From: Trichoplax sp. H2
Taxonomy: Eukaryota > Placozoa > Uniplacotomia > Trichoplacea
Direction of reading: 5' to 3'
Length of the DNA stretch: 64,000 nt
NCBI GenBank assembly: GCA_003344405.1
Contig: NOWV01000017.1
Span: 62,001-126,000 of the forward strand
Numbering within the stretch: the first letter of the stretch is position 1; every line of letters begins with the position of its first letter. Shown piece by piece: positions 37,826 through 49,685 of the stretch. Made by a program: the position numbers and the translations under genes. Under the pieces are notes generated by a model. The model had not been told where the DNA came from. It saw only the letters and a list, made by a program, of their open reading frames with translations, and ran no database searches.

Positions 37826-40800
37826 TCAATCGTCATCATCACTATCTAATATTTGCCGTAATTTTTTCTTCCTTTTCATCATTATTCTCTCATTGTCGGA
37901 GTCGTTACTTGCATCTCGCTTAATTGTATTTACATCATCTTCCATCTCTTCCTCGTTGCTACTTGAATCATCGCTCATAAATGATTTCGGGAAATTTATT
38001 TCTTCAATGATTTCACGTTTCTCAATCGGGTTAATATTCTTTGAATTTATATTGTCTAATTCTTAATAACACAGTAACAAAGCAAAAAGTAATAATTACA
38101 AAGATGTGATTCACTTTCCTTCTATCCAAATGGTAGATTATAGCTACTTATGGAGTAAAAGACAATATTTTACAATTAGGGCTTAGAAAACCTTGTATTA
38201 TGGTAGACTTTAAAGACTCCAACTTCTTAGTTGAATAACTAGATGGAATATACCAAATAATATCCTAATAAAGATAACAACGCATTGGTTACTATCAGTT
38301 TGTTACAACATATATGGCAAGATACAATGGAATATAATCGGTATAATTACATCTTCATCGAATCTGCTTAAGAATCCAATAAAATATAACAATTCTTGGG
38401 TAACTGCGCTTTTAAATATTTCTTCGTTATTGGTAATAATTGATTCAAGATCAATTTCATCTTGATTTTCTATGATTCGATAATTGTTTTCATAATAATA
38501 TAATTATGCTGCAGAATCTAATAATTTGAAATACGAGTATATGTATGCATCCCGCACCTCCTTGTTTTCGTGTAGTAATTGCAAACTGAAGACACTGTAC
38601 CACAGCATCGATGACTTCTTTATTTACTAAATCACCCAAAAATTATTTCATATATCAGCTGATGTTATTTAATTTGGCAACAAATTCTAGCATTTCTCAA
38701 GTCGACGTATGTATGTTGCCTAACATAAAAATGTAGGACACCTTACCTGTTGTAATAACATCATTTATTAAATCATGCAACTCTTCTACGTCAACATCTG
38801 CATCTTTATCAGTTTGTTGGTCTTCAATTTCGTATTCTTCCAATGATTCATGGTTAAACTAAAAAAAAACACTATCAGTTTGCTCACAAAGCCTATCAGT
38901 ATCACATCGAGTGAATAGTAGGTATTGGTAAGCACGAACTTCTCGTCCAGGAACAGGTGCGCTTTTCTTTCGTTTTCGAAGTCGGTCACGATCAGTAACA
39001 GTACCTGACGTTAACAATTTCCTTCGTATCTGTTTAAATGAGGTTACATACGCATATAAGTAGATCAAATTTGGTATATACAGTATGCAGTTCGGTGTAA
39101 CAAGAACCAAAAGTCAGATGCTAATATTTTAAGCAAACATGTGACAGCTAACCTGAGCCCTGCCCTTGTCGCTAAATTCCACAAATTCGCTCAATATATT
39201 ACCGATAATATCTATAACGTGACAATAGCATTTACTACGTTAGTTTTACCTGCATTGGTTGAGAAACAATGCAGGTTTAATTGTATTAATCAGTAATTTT
39301 ACTAACCGTCAGAATCTTCGTGTTTTCGATACAATTCGATTAATTTACTTTCTTCCTCTTCGGACCAAAAGCCTTTTGTTTTACGTTCCTCCTTCTCTTT
39401 ACTACGATACACGAGAGTAACATACTGTATTACAAGATAATAAAAAAATCCATTTCAGTCATAACAAGTTACCTTAAACTTCCATAGCCTTCAGTAATTT
39501 CGTAACAATCGCCAGCACTTTTCCAAAACAAAGTCTCAACGTAAACGACGGGATTTGATTTTGTCGTTTCAAAAAACCGCGACAATATATAATTTACGAA
39601 GGTAACCAGCTCCTATCACGAGAATATAAACAAAATACACATTAAGTACTCTTTGGATAATTTTTCGAAATTTAAAAATTTTGATAATTATATTATTGAC
39701 CTTATATCTGTCCAATGGTGGTTCACTTAATATTTTATTGAATATTAAGAAAAGTCTTAATTGGTATAGCATTGCATGCATGCGGAAATCATGCGCAATG
39801 CGGTAGAACCATTTTACGATATAATGATTTACTGAATCATCATTTTTATCATAGGTTGATAATAAATCGACATAATGCCTTAGGACCTTCGAACTAGTGA
39901 ACCTACAAAGAATTAGATTAAAAAATAAATGGGTGAATTTTTAGTCGAGCTAAGTCTACTAGATATGTTAATAGCTGTACTTTTTCAAATAGTTCATTAG
40001 GTTAAAATTTTTTTCGACTCCGTTTTGTAAAACAAAGTCTTCCTCTAAAATAAGTGGTAAAATCATAAAAGTTACATTAGACAAAGCATTATAATCATTA
40101 GGTTTAGTACTGGTAACAACAGCAATACGAGTATACAACCTTCAGAGCTTGAAATATCTTTCGCCTTGTTTTCTATTGCATAGTCGAATGAAAACGTTTT
40201 ACAATTCAGTCAGTGTTGGTCTTTTAATAGACGATCGATTTCATAGTAATACTAATTTTGATTGAAAGTACAGTAATAGTATACCTTTTGCTATATAAAT
40301 ATTTTTTAAGCATAATAATTCTTCTTCGTTATTTGCATTATTTTGTCCAAAGTCTTCAACTTTATCGGGTAGTTTATTTCTGCAAATTCTCAAAGTAGCT
40401 ATAGCTTCACTATAGCGGCTTTCAACTAAACAGTTCCTGATTTCTTCCTTGGCAGCGCCACTAAATTAAAGAATGGCATGAGCACTCATGTAATAGCTTC
40501 CTAGTTTTTACAACAGCACTATACGGTACGTCCACAATCAAATTCAGTTATCCAGATAAAGCTTACGGTAATTCAGAAATAGGCACACCATCCAAGGCTG
40601 GAATGAATATTTCAAGATTCTCAAAAGTTGATAAGGTATGAGTGATCTCTTTCGATAGGTTTTCCCATTCAGCAGTCAACTGCTTAGAGGCTGTATTAAT
40701 AGAGAGGACAAAATATTAACACTATAATAGGTTGATGATAGGGAAAATTTTTCTACCGGAATCTTTCTTTGACTTCTTTTTCATTTTTCTTTTTTTCTCC

Positions 40801-43800
40801 TGAGAATATATGTGTGTTGTAATATGAGCAATATTATTAAAAATTTTATAAAATTTTTTAGCCGCTTCCGGGCAAATAAACAAGGTATAAAAAGCGAACA
40901 TAACGAAATTGCATTACAATTCAAATATACCTTAACCATTACTTGACCATTTTTAGAGCATTGTCTTTCAATCATCTTTAAATATATATGAGTGACCGTA
41001 ATAATTTCCGTCAGATATGATCTAGGATAAAATAATCAAGATAAGTATTTAAATAATGGTGCCACGGTCTTCACTTCACCAATAGAGAAGTAAGATATAC
41101 ACGTAGCAAACATACCTCGTTTGCCTTGTTGGATCATATTTTGTTAGCAGCATAAGTGGTATCTCTCGGAATTCAGGCATATATAATATATTGCCTAAAA
41201 ATTTGAAGAGACAGTATTATAGCACGTTTATAAAAAAATCAATCGCATTACTTTTTATTACTTTTTATAATTTTCGCATTCTCATTAAGACAATGATCTT
41301 CAATTTGTTCCATAGCTATAACGTTAAGAAGCAACTCCTTGTAAGCACTGACGACATAGTGCATCCTGTTAGGAAGAGACGTAAATATTCATTATGATAT
41401 ATACCAATATATATATATATATATTATTACACTTTAGCAACTGCTAAGTATGACATTCTTGTTATGCAATATGTAGTCTTACCGTCTAGCCCATGGAATA
41501 CTATCTTCCTTATTACTTATTAGCCCGTCATAGGCATTATAAATATTTTGGCAAGTAAAATGGAATATTGGCATTGATAACGTCTCACTAAGGTAAAAAA
41601 GGTAGATATAAGATTATCTTGGCCTATTTGCAACCTAAGGTGTTCTATATAACACAGAGTGTCAGATTGTCAACCTAATTAATGCCACTTGAAGTGATTT
41701 ATGGCGATTAAATTCCATGAAAAACCTAAAATGTAATGATATTACGTTTCGGGATAAAATACCTAGTTCAAACCTGATCAGAAATTGCTAAAAAAAATCC
41801 TATAATAAATCCTACTTCATCATCTTAAAGTAATATGTTTCGTCATTTTGCTGGGATTTGTTATGCATCAATTTATTCTATTAAATTTAGTAGAATATTA
41901 ATGAAGAGTAGATGTGATATTAGATCCTAAAGTTCTTCTAATTCGAAAACAGACACAGAAGAACAAAAAATCATTCTACTTACACGAACGTTATTCATCA
42001 AGGAATTATAGCAATAATCCAAAAATTGAACGCAAAATGTTTTAAGGCTCAACCTATACAAATCCAGAAAATTTTTTAAGAAATTTATAATAAAGTGTGT
42101 AAATGTTTACCAAAAGCCTAAGGCTGGTTATAATACCTTATTGCTAATGGTGATTCACGAACTCTCGCATGCTCCACGGCTGGAAGTTTCCTTTTAGGAA
42201 CTCGAGGAATGCTCTTATTGCAATCAAATGACATCTTTTTGGCATCTATATCACAAATATGTTACTATGCATATGACATTGTCCTAGACATGTAGTTTTA
42301 ATCTATTTTTCAAACTTTTAAGACTACTGTAAGAAATAGTATAGTAATGTACTGTACTTACTGGCTAACGGGCGATGATAAACTATATTATTTTCACTGA
42401 TCCCTTTCATATCTTTAACCCAGAAACTTCCACCAAATCGTGAATGTCTGCGAAAGAATAAGATAATTTTTGAATTTGAGAGATAGAGCTACGTCGTGAA
42501 TAATTCGCTTATCTTCACACCTTCCAGATATGTTATATTCACTCCTTCTTCTTTCCGCTTCTGCCACATCCTTGGCTACTTTTAGCTGTCTAAATTTCAG
42601 GCGTAAAATTTGATTAATCACAACATTACAGAAATTTACCCTGAAAGCTTTAAAGAACCTCGATCCAGCTTTCTTTTCTGTTTTAGTATCCTCTGTCCGC
42701 GCCAATAGCGCTCCTGACTGTTAAATAGATAATTGTTAAGTATATATTAGCAGATCCCCAAACAAAACTATTTACATGGCACCAATCTATAAATAATCGA
42801 TTAATTCTAAATAGCATTGAATATCAAATCTTTGCAATGTTGATAACTAATGGAAGGATTAATGGTAAGGTTGTCTTTCAAATACTAACAGACAGCATTG
42901 TTATATAGTAATAAATATCCGCAATACAATTATACCGTACCTTATCTCGCAACATCAGGGAGATCATTTCCAGAACATGTAAAGTCCACATAGTCTAAGG
43001 ACAGTGGTATTATTACCTAAAATTAGTATCTGATTATCGCTAACTGGGATTCGTTTATAATGCGTTTTAGGCTTACTTCGTGTGGAGAACTCGCTATGTA
43101 AATAAGTAAATCGTTCATTCCACTGGAATGCATTTGCCTAGGATGTGGACACGTAGCAAACAGTTAATTAAACTGTATATCATAGTAAAAATTTATACAA
43201 ACGTCTTAATACCATAATAACTGATCGTGAAGGCTGGCATCGCTGTTAGTGGCCTAATTTTACAATTCAAAAAGAATCGACCATCAAAATACGCACATTT
43301 TATGTACCACCTTTTGAATCTAACATAAGTAACGCTGGTAACGTAATCTCCCTTCAGGGACTATTCACATCATTATTACATTTTCTTGGTTATCATCTTG
43401 CGGAACATGTAAGAGATTTCTTATAAGCAACAGCAATCTTTCCATAAACAGCAAATCGTCATCGTCGCGGTCATCGACAGGCTGTAAAATTTGATCAATC
43501 GCTCATTATTAAAAATTTTAGAGATAACATATAATGAATGATGCCGTATATAGTCCATCTATGATCACAACACTAGGTTCAAATAAGACGCGACACTGCA
43601 CAAACTTTCTACGTAAGTAGTTAATAAATAAGCCAAAGCTATATATCTTACGATTTGCAAGGTTTTACCAAGTTGCTGGGTCAGGATAGCCCATAAATCG
43701 GAATCATTAAAAGCCTAATATTGAGTTAAGAAAATAATTCTTTTACACTTACAGCTACCAATTGTTATTCAAGTCAACATATACACTTTAAAGGTCAGTT

Positions 43801-46226
43801 GTATAAATCAATCGTAGAAGTTTTAAGTCAATGATAATGAGCATAAGGTAAGTACATTGTCCGCTAGATTTTAGCCACATAGGGGTAGTTCAAGACGTTA
43901 AAGGTAATCATGTTTACACGCCGCTACTGCTATTACAGTTCTAGCATTAGCTGCCAGCTCCGCTAATAACCACTAGATGCAATGAAGATCGTGAGTGAAC
44001 CCTTTACTGTACCTGTTTGTAGGCATGAAGGTATTTCTCAATTTCAAGCCAATACCTAGATTGATTTTGATCCTTTTTTGGTATTTTTCCATCAAAACAG
44101 ACTATGGCAGGTTGAGTTAAGTTGACCATTAATCTATTATCATTTAAAGATAAGCGATAACGTTTGTTTAAATCCGATATAGCGACCTCATATATACAAT
44201 AAAATGTAGTCAATACTAGACAGATCAAAATATTGTATAGGATACGATTATTTTCTATTATATCATATTAAAAATATAGTTATAGATTTTCTAAACTATT
44301 TCGACAGAGATCAAGTTTATCCGTAGTAGAAATATTTTATAGAGGACCGACCTAATAGTTAGGGATAAAAGTTCTGCATCTTTCCAGTGGCATTTAATAA
44401 TTGGAATTAAATCCTAAACATCATGAATAAATTTATAACATTGGTTATCCATATTGGACTTTAAAATAAAATAATTTGACTAATGAAGTCGATATATACA
44501 TTGCATAGAAGAATCTAAGAATTTTCTTTACTTACATTTTTGATGATAAACGATTTACCAAGCTGTCGTCGGACAACTTGATTATCATCATCTCGTCGTA
44601 AGAAACGGATTAAATCTTTAATTGTCACTATAAAAATCGAAATTAAGAATAGTTATTAAAAGGCTTAATTTGCAATATATCGTAGGTAAGGCAGTTTCTA
44701 AATACGAGTAAATCATTCCAAATTGAAATCAAAGTTCCTTCAGTTCAGAGGTAGTTATTCCAAGCATAGGTAGAAGAGATTTAATTCATAAAATTTTCAT
44801 AGTTCTCTAACGCAAATGGTTCTTTAATGAATTTTTACATTGTTAACCGTTACCCATTCTAGCTGGCTTGAAAGTATAGAAGAATCGATAGCTATATAGT
44901 GCAGTAGACCGTATATACCAAGACTGATATATATTCAACGTAAACGTCAATGATGAAATACGTGTAAGTAGTACGAAGGAGATAAAGTAAATTTTACAGT
45001 TGAAATTTACTTCCTTTTCACTTAGTAATGGGTTACTGTAGGGATAGAAGGAATTTTATTCCATGAAATTTGATACTTGTGTACGCAATTGACATTTATA
45101 GGCCTCGATATCATCGAAGGAGAAAAGGATAAATGTAGAAATGTATATATTCAGTGAATTACCGCGGTTAACCGTAAGATTTATTTACTCCTAACTGCTA
45201 CGAAAAGTACAGTACCTACCAGTACAGAGAAATCAATATTACAGTCTATTAACTTAATCAAGATTGATATTCAAAGTCGATCTCAGAAACGCAAATGAAC
45301 TGCCTAGAGGGAAATCAAGTGAATTTTATAGCCAGACTTTCATTTCTTTCATCAAGAAATACAGTAGGTTAATGTAGGCATTGAAGGGATTGAATTTAAT
45401 CCAATTTTTATCATTGCACACCATTGACACTTTTAATCCTATTAAAGTCGTTGACTTTGTGAAACATTCTAGCCGACTTGAAAGTGCTACAGGGACATGG
45501 ATAGAAGAGTACCCTTACCAAGGCTGATATCCCATGTACATGTACATCCATCTAAGACCTCGGTAGAATACAAGGTCATTCGTTTCATTTCTACGATTTA
45601 ATGCTGTATGAATCTCAGTGAATGATATGTTTATTTTGTAACAGAAAGTCTCTACCACACCATTCTAGCAAGGAAATTCTAAAAGTATTTGCAAATAGGA
45701 TATCGATCGTTGAAGTAATGACCGTTCTTGGCCTGTATAATGCAGTTTTACAGTATGCAAGTGAATTTTACAGCCGGATAAGACCTAACTGACCCAATTC
45801 GTCGACGCTCTCATCACCCTACACTATCAATCAATCAATCAATGCATCAAAATGACAACGTATCCTTGACAACTTGTGTTACAGAAAGTCTCTACCACGC
45901 CATTCTAGCAAGGAAATTCTAAAAATGTTTGCAAATAGGATATCGATCGTTGAAGTAATGACCGTTCTTGGCCTGTATAACGCAGTTTTACAGTATGCAA
46001 GTGAATTTTACAGCCGGATAGGACCTAACTGACCCAATTCATCATCGCTCTCATCACCCTACACTACCAATCAATCAATCAATGCATCAAAATAACGAAG
46101 TTTCATTGACAACTTACAAATGCAATCTTTATCCAAGACATATTGGTCGTCTTCACAATAGCCAATATAACTTATAGTGGCAACTAACTCGTTATTAATC
46201 CCGTCAATGGCAAGGGATGCATCCAT
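37826..46226 (-). CDS. TIMELESS: TIMELESS, replication fork protection complex subunit
   Basis: Thirty-two exons, 1,026 aa (human 1,208): 46226-46118, 44627-44536, 44413-44352, 44133-44013, 43714-43652, 43481-43369, 43137-43077, 42994-42941, 42717-42640, 42585-42521, 42447-42362, 42245-42137, 42053-41984, 41877-41816, 41725-41675, 41587-41483, 41365-41262, 41194-41116, 41021-40931, 40799-40757, 40690-40567, 40460-40285, 40044-39981, 39902-39701, 39612-39473, 39401-39307, 39211-39153, 39029-38940, 38858-38747, 38626-38558, 38469-38351 and 38038-37826. Matches to the family: NNELVATISYIGYCEDDQY, TIKDLIRFLRRDDD, RLMVNLTQPAIVCFD, RHSRFGGSFWVKDMKG, FFMEFNRHK, MPEFREIPLMLL, LKNIYIAKG and EITEGYGSL, and the acidic end RQILDSDDDD. 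TIMELESS with TIPIN stabilises stalled forks in the nucleus. Exons 6, 9 and 10 have alternative splice choices of equal phase. Confidence 0.93.
44628..46117 (-). other. Intron 1 of TIMELESS, built of repeats
   Basis: At 1.5 kb this is the longest intron of the gene. Its upstream end contains the 240-bp tandem duplication listed separately. Blocks such as ATTCTAGC-GACTTGAAAG followed by CCAAG-CTGATAT recur at about 44859 and 45468, so more of the intron looks like diverged repeat copies. Confidence 0.55.
45641..46115. repeat. 240-bp tandem duplication next to the first TIMELESS splice donor
   Basis: Copy one, 45641-45880, and copy two, 45881 to about 46115, start with ACAGAAAGTCTCTACCAC and run to a CAATCAATCAATCAATGCATC block and TTGACAACTT. 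They differ at only a few positions. Copy two ends exactly where the splice donor of exon 1 (46117-46116) lies. Confidence 0.92.
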
Positions 46227-46669
46227 ATCCAGACAATTTGGAGTTGGTACAAGATAGGCCTTACTCTTTGCTTCTACTCAAGCCGTATAGATCCAATGTT
46301 CAAGATTAAAATCCTGCAGGAAATACGCGTACAACTAGTTTTACAAGATAGGCCCTACTCTTGCCTACTACTTGAGTCGGATTGATCTAATGTTCAAGAT
46401 TAAAATCCAGAAGGAAACAGTTGGAAATAATTAGTAAAGGACTGCAGGAAATTTTCACTAATGGCAATTTTCTTTGGATGTGGCGGTGGAATCCTGGCCA
46501 GTGACGATTGAATTCACTGAAGAGGTCGATCGAAATAGGCTGAAACTACCGTGGGTGAAGCTTTATACGCTTCCAATAAGATGATAGCATTCGATCTTCC
46601 CGCCAAATATTTGCGCGTGCGTCTTGATCTGAAGCAAAGGAGCGTTCAGTGCCAAGAAAAGGCCACTTA

Positions 46670-46710
46670 CAGTGCTACAGTACATGGTACACTGTACTGT
46701 ACACTGTACA
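46670..46710. promoter_or_regulatory. TACAGTAC/GTACTGTAC block upstream of TIMELESS
   Basis: Overlapping words CTACAGTACATG, GTACACTGTACTGTACAC and TGTACACC lie about 450 bp upstream of the TIMELESS ATG, like the block upstream of eIF4B. A regulatory role is inference. Confidence 0.35.
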
Positions 46711-46809
46711 CCTGGAGTGGGACAGCGGACACCGGACTTGGATGATCGGAAACATAATTAATAAAGAACACGACATGGCGCTATGGCTAGAGCTATCGCG
46801 CTTAAGAAA

Positions 46810-47770
46810 TGGCGGATTTCCGTCATCGCAGACATTTATAGTATTCATACACCTAGATGTGATGTATTAAAGGTCTGCCTCAAAAATTAAAAGTCGATTT
46901 AAATCGGTAAATGAATATATCGTAGCCATTAAAATCATGAAGTGATGCATGTTATTCATGAAAAATATTATCTCTGTTGAAGGTGATTTTCATACAGTTA
47001 TCCAAAAAAATATAGGTGATTCTGATTTTATCGTAGTCGCGTGTAATGAAGGCTAGGGGTTTCCATTATCCCAGACATTTGTAATATTCATCCACTTAGA
47101 TGTATTAAAGGTTTACTTCAAAATTAAAATCGATTCAAATCGGTGAATGAGAATATCGTAATCATTAAAATCATGAAATGTTAAACAGCATGTTATCCAT
47201 GAAATGCATATCTCATCCTTATTAAAAGGTGATTTCCGACATTTGTAATATTCATCCACCTAGATGTATCTAAGGTTCGCTTCAAAAACCAAAGTCGATT
47301 CAAATCGGTGAACGAGTATATCGTAACTATTAAAATCATGAAATCATACATGTCATTCATGAAATATCCCATCTCTATTAATATAGTTAAAAATGATTCT
47401 GCCTTTAATCGTCCATAAAGAAGGATGGGGGTTTCCGTCATCGCAAAATTGGCAGTATTCATACACCTAAAGGAGTAAGTACATCATGCTCATTAAATCA
47501 TGAAATGATGCACGTCATTCATGAAATATCCCATCTCTCTATTAAAAGGGATTCTGTCTTTGGTTACGTGTAATGAAGGATGGGGATTTCCGTCATCGCA
47601 AAAATTTAAAGTAGTCGTATACCTAGATGAGTACTCGTATATCGTACCCGTTAAAATCATAGAATAAGGTATGCTATTTATTAAATACCAATATCTCATC
47701 ACTAAAGGCGATTCTATCTTAGATAAATAATGAGTTTCCATCGTCGCAGACATTTGTAGTATTCATGCAC
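46810..47770. repeat. Six diverged copies of a ~160-250-bp unit
   Basis: The core GATTTCCGTCATCGCAGACATT followed by GTATTCATACACCTAGATG recurs in altered form at about 46813, 47058, 47231, 47427, 47585 and 47731. Between cores, AAATCATGAAATGATGCATG and ATTCATGAAATATC-type blocks also recur. The spacing is irregular, so this is an old degenerate array. The small minus-strand ORFs at 47193-47753 run through the copies and are not genes. Confidence 0.75.
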
Positions 47771-48239
47771 CTGAATGAACGTATAATAGCCATTAAATTC
47801 ATCAAAATGACGCATATTATTGATTTATTCAATATTCCATTTCTAAAGGCGATACTATTTTAGAATTGTTATTGGCAAATAAGCCCTAATAAATATTGTT
47901 CGGTATAGATTAGCACTACAGTAGATATTTCACTACAGATTAAACGCCAGGAAATAAATATAATGAGCTAGTGTACGAAGATGAATTAAAATGTTGATTT
48001 AATTGCGCTGTTGATATAATTTAATCACAGTAATTAACGCGAAATTATTATCTAACCATATACGCGTACATCTACTCGTATGCGTATACCGATCACTTTT
48101 CATCAACTTCCCTTCTTTAATTCATTTTATTTACTATTACATACCACCCAACTAAACAGAAGTTTCTCTTTAGTACATTGAGGCTAACCGGAATGACTAC
48201 AGCATTTTCTTGTTATAATTTATTAGCTGTTGTGTAAGT

Positions 48240-48304
48240 TGCAGTTGAAGTAGCTTCATAACATAACACAAGTTGTGTTGTGTTATGAAGCTACTTCAAC
48301 TGCA
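48240..48304. repeat. 65-bp inverted repeat, near-perfect hairpin
   Basis: Two 32-base arms (48240-48271 and 48273-48304) flank a single central base; only one pair of positions fails Watson-Crick pairing. The left arm begins TGCAGTTGAAGTAGCTTC and the right arm ends GAAGCTACTTCAACTGCA. Confidence 0.93.
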
Positions 48305-48950
48305 AAACCTGTTACTGTATTTCCATCGACTTAGAACGACTAATGTGCTGATACTATGATAGATTTAAACCTCTTGCAATCGTGCTTAGAGCAAGTACAA
48401 TCACCAGAAAAATGATTCTAACTGTACAATATACTAAACTGCTTGAGTCATATTTTTTGCTCCTTGTAGTATTCTTATACATATACTGTACAGTACTTTA
48501 CTGGATATTTTGATCCACATTTATAGTAGCCTGTGACTTTTTAACTTTATTCCTTTACTAACTGGTATTCAATTACTACATCAGTGTAATCACTAAGTTA
48601 TCGCGGAAAATTTTTTTGGCTATTCCTTAACATTTTTTTAATTTTTCAAAATTTCTAGCAGATATTAATACCAGTCACTGCTGTACTTGTAGAACAGGAA
48701 CAGATTTTAACCTCCAACAATTGTTGTCATTTAAACGCTTACTACAAGGTTATACTACAGGTAGTAAGTATATGCTTATAAGAAAAATAAAGAACTGTTC
48801 TTTTAGGACTACAAGTTTGTTTTGTAGCTTAAAAACTAATCTACATTCATTCATAGTCATTCATGCGCACTCCTGCATAAAGATAGACTTGCATATTTAT
48901 TCAGTATTCTTATCTTGATACATACAGTTAAGAATAGGAAATGTATTAAA

Positions 48951-49425
48951 TTATAAATTACTATCCTGTCCGAATAGCCTAGATAGAGATACATATTGAA
49001 CGTAATACAGATATAAAATTGACCAAACGAAACAATTAATAGACCACAGTAACACGAAGAAAGAACAGGTAGAGAAAAAAGCAAGAAAGAAAAAGTAATC
49101 TTGGGGTATCTCAAACATGGTGAACACATCGACGCCACAAACAAAATACGAAAGATATAAATATATTGCAATCACTTCGACGACCAATGAACATGGCGTT
49201 CCGATAACTGCGATATGCAGTATTGCAAGCTTACGGAATGCGTCTATAATATACATCCACACGCATATCGGTTAAACATACGAGTATATAAATAAATGCA
49301 AAAAAGTCTAATGTAATTTGCAATACTGTTGATAGTGTTAGAATGAGATATAATAAATTCCACATTACTGCGCGTATTACCAAATAAAATGCATATTCAG
49401 ATGAATGAATTTGTGTTAAAATCAT
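48951..49425 (-). pseudogene. Possible broken multi-pass membrane protein
   Basis: Two hydrophobic minus-strand ORFs overlap in different frames: 49425-49231 (64 aa) and 49262-48951 (103 aa). The first starts MILTQIHSS and carries one or two membrane-like stretches. The second has a hydrophobic stretch after RKLAILHIAVIG, then FFFLAFFSTCSFFVLLW and INCFVWSILYLYYVQYVSL, which loosely resembles the seventh helix and tail of a rhodopsin-like receptor. The frames could be joined only by a frameshift, since no intron of normal size fits. A decayed receptor fragment is one reading; chance in AT-rich DNA is another, because T-rich codons give hydrophobic residues. Confidence 0.2.
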
Positions 49426-49685
49426 CCTGAATAGATTATATTATTATTATTATTCAATACGACTTGACGCAGCTTAAAATAACTAAAAAAAGAGCCTAAA
49501 TGAATAATATCATGATTATTTAGGATATAGAATTAAAATAATAATGATAATAAACAAGCAATTGATTAGAATGCTATGGTCAGTCATGGATATTGGCTAT
49601 TCTAGATATCATGTAAGTTGTTTATTCTGGGACAAGGATAAGATTGAAATATTGAATACCAGCAAAAACATCTATTTTATTTTAT

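Larger units (their letters stand above)
46227..49685. other. Gap between the TIMELESS start and the 3' end of the CUB gene
   Basis: About 3.5 kb. It holds a TACAGTAC/GTACTGTAC block at about 46670-46710 upstream of TIMELESS, a diverged repeat family (46810-47770), a near-perfect 65-bp inverted repeat (48240-48304) and a pair of hydrophobic minus-strand ORFs (48951-49425). No confident gene is visible. Confidence 0.6.

Noticed and set aside
41588-41815. A TIMELESS exon reading DDEVGFIIGFFLAISDQ near 41770-41822
   Set aside because: It does not keep phase with its neighbours. The exon 41725-41675 (FFMEFNRHK) fits both phase and the family sequence better.
48240-48304. MicroRNA precursor
   Set aside because: The stem closes on a single base, without a loop of normal size, and there is no evidence of processing; kept only as an inverted repeat.
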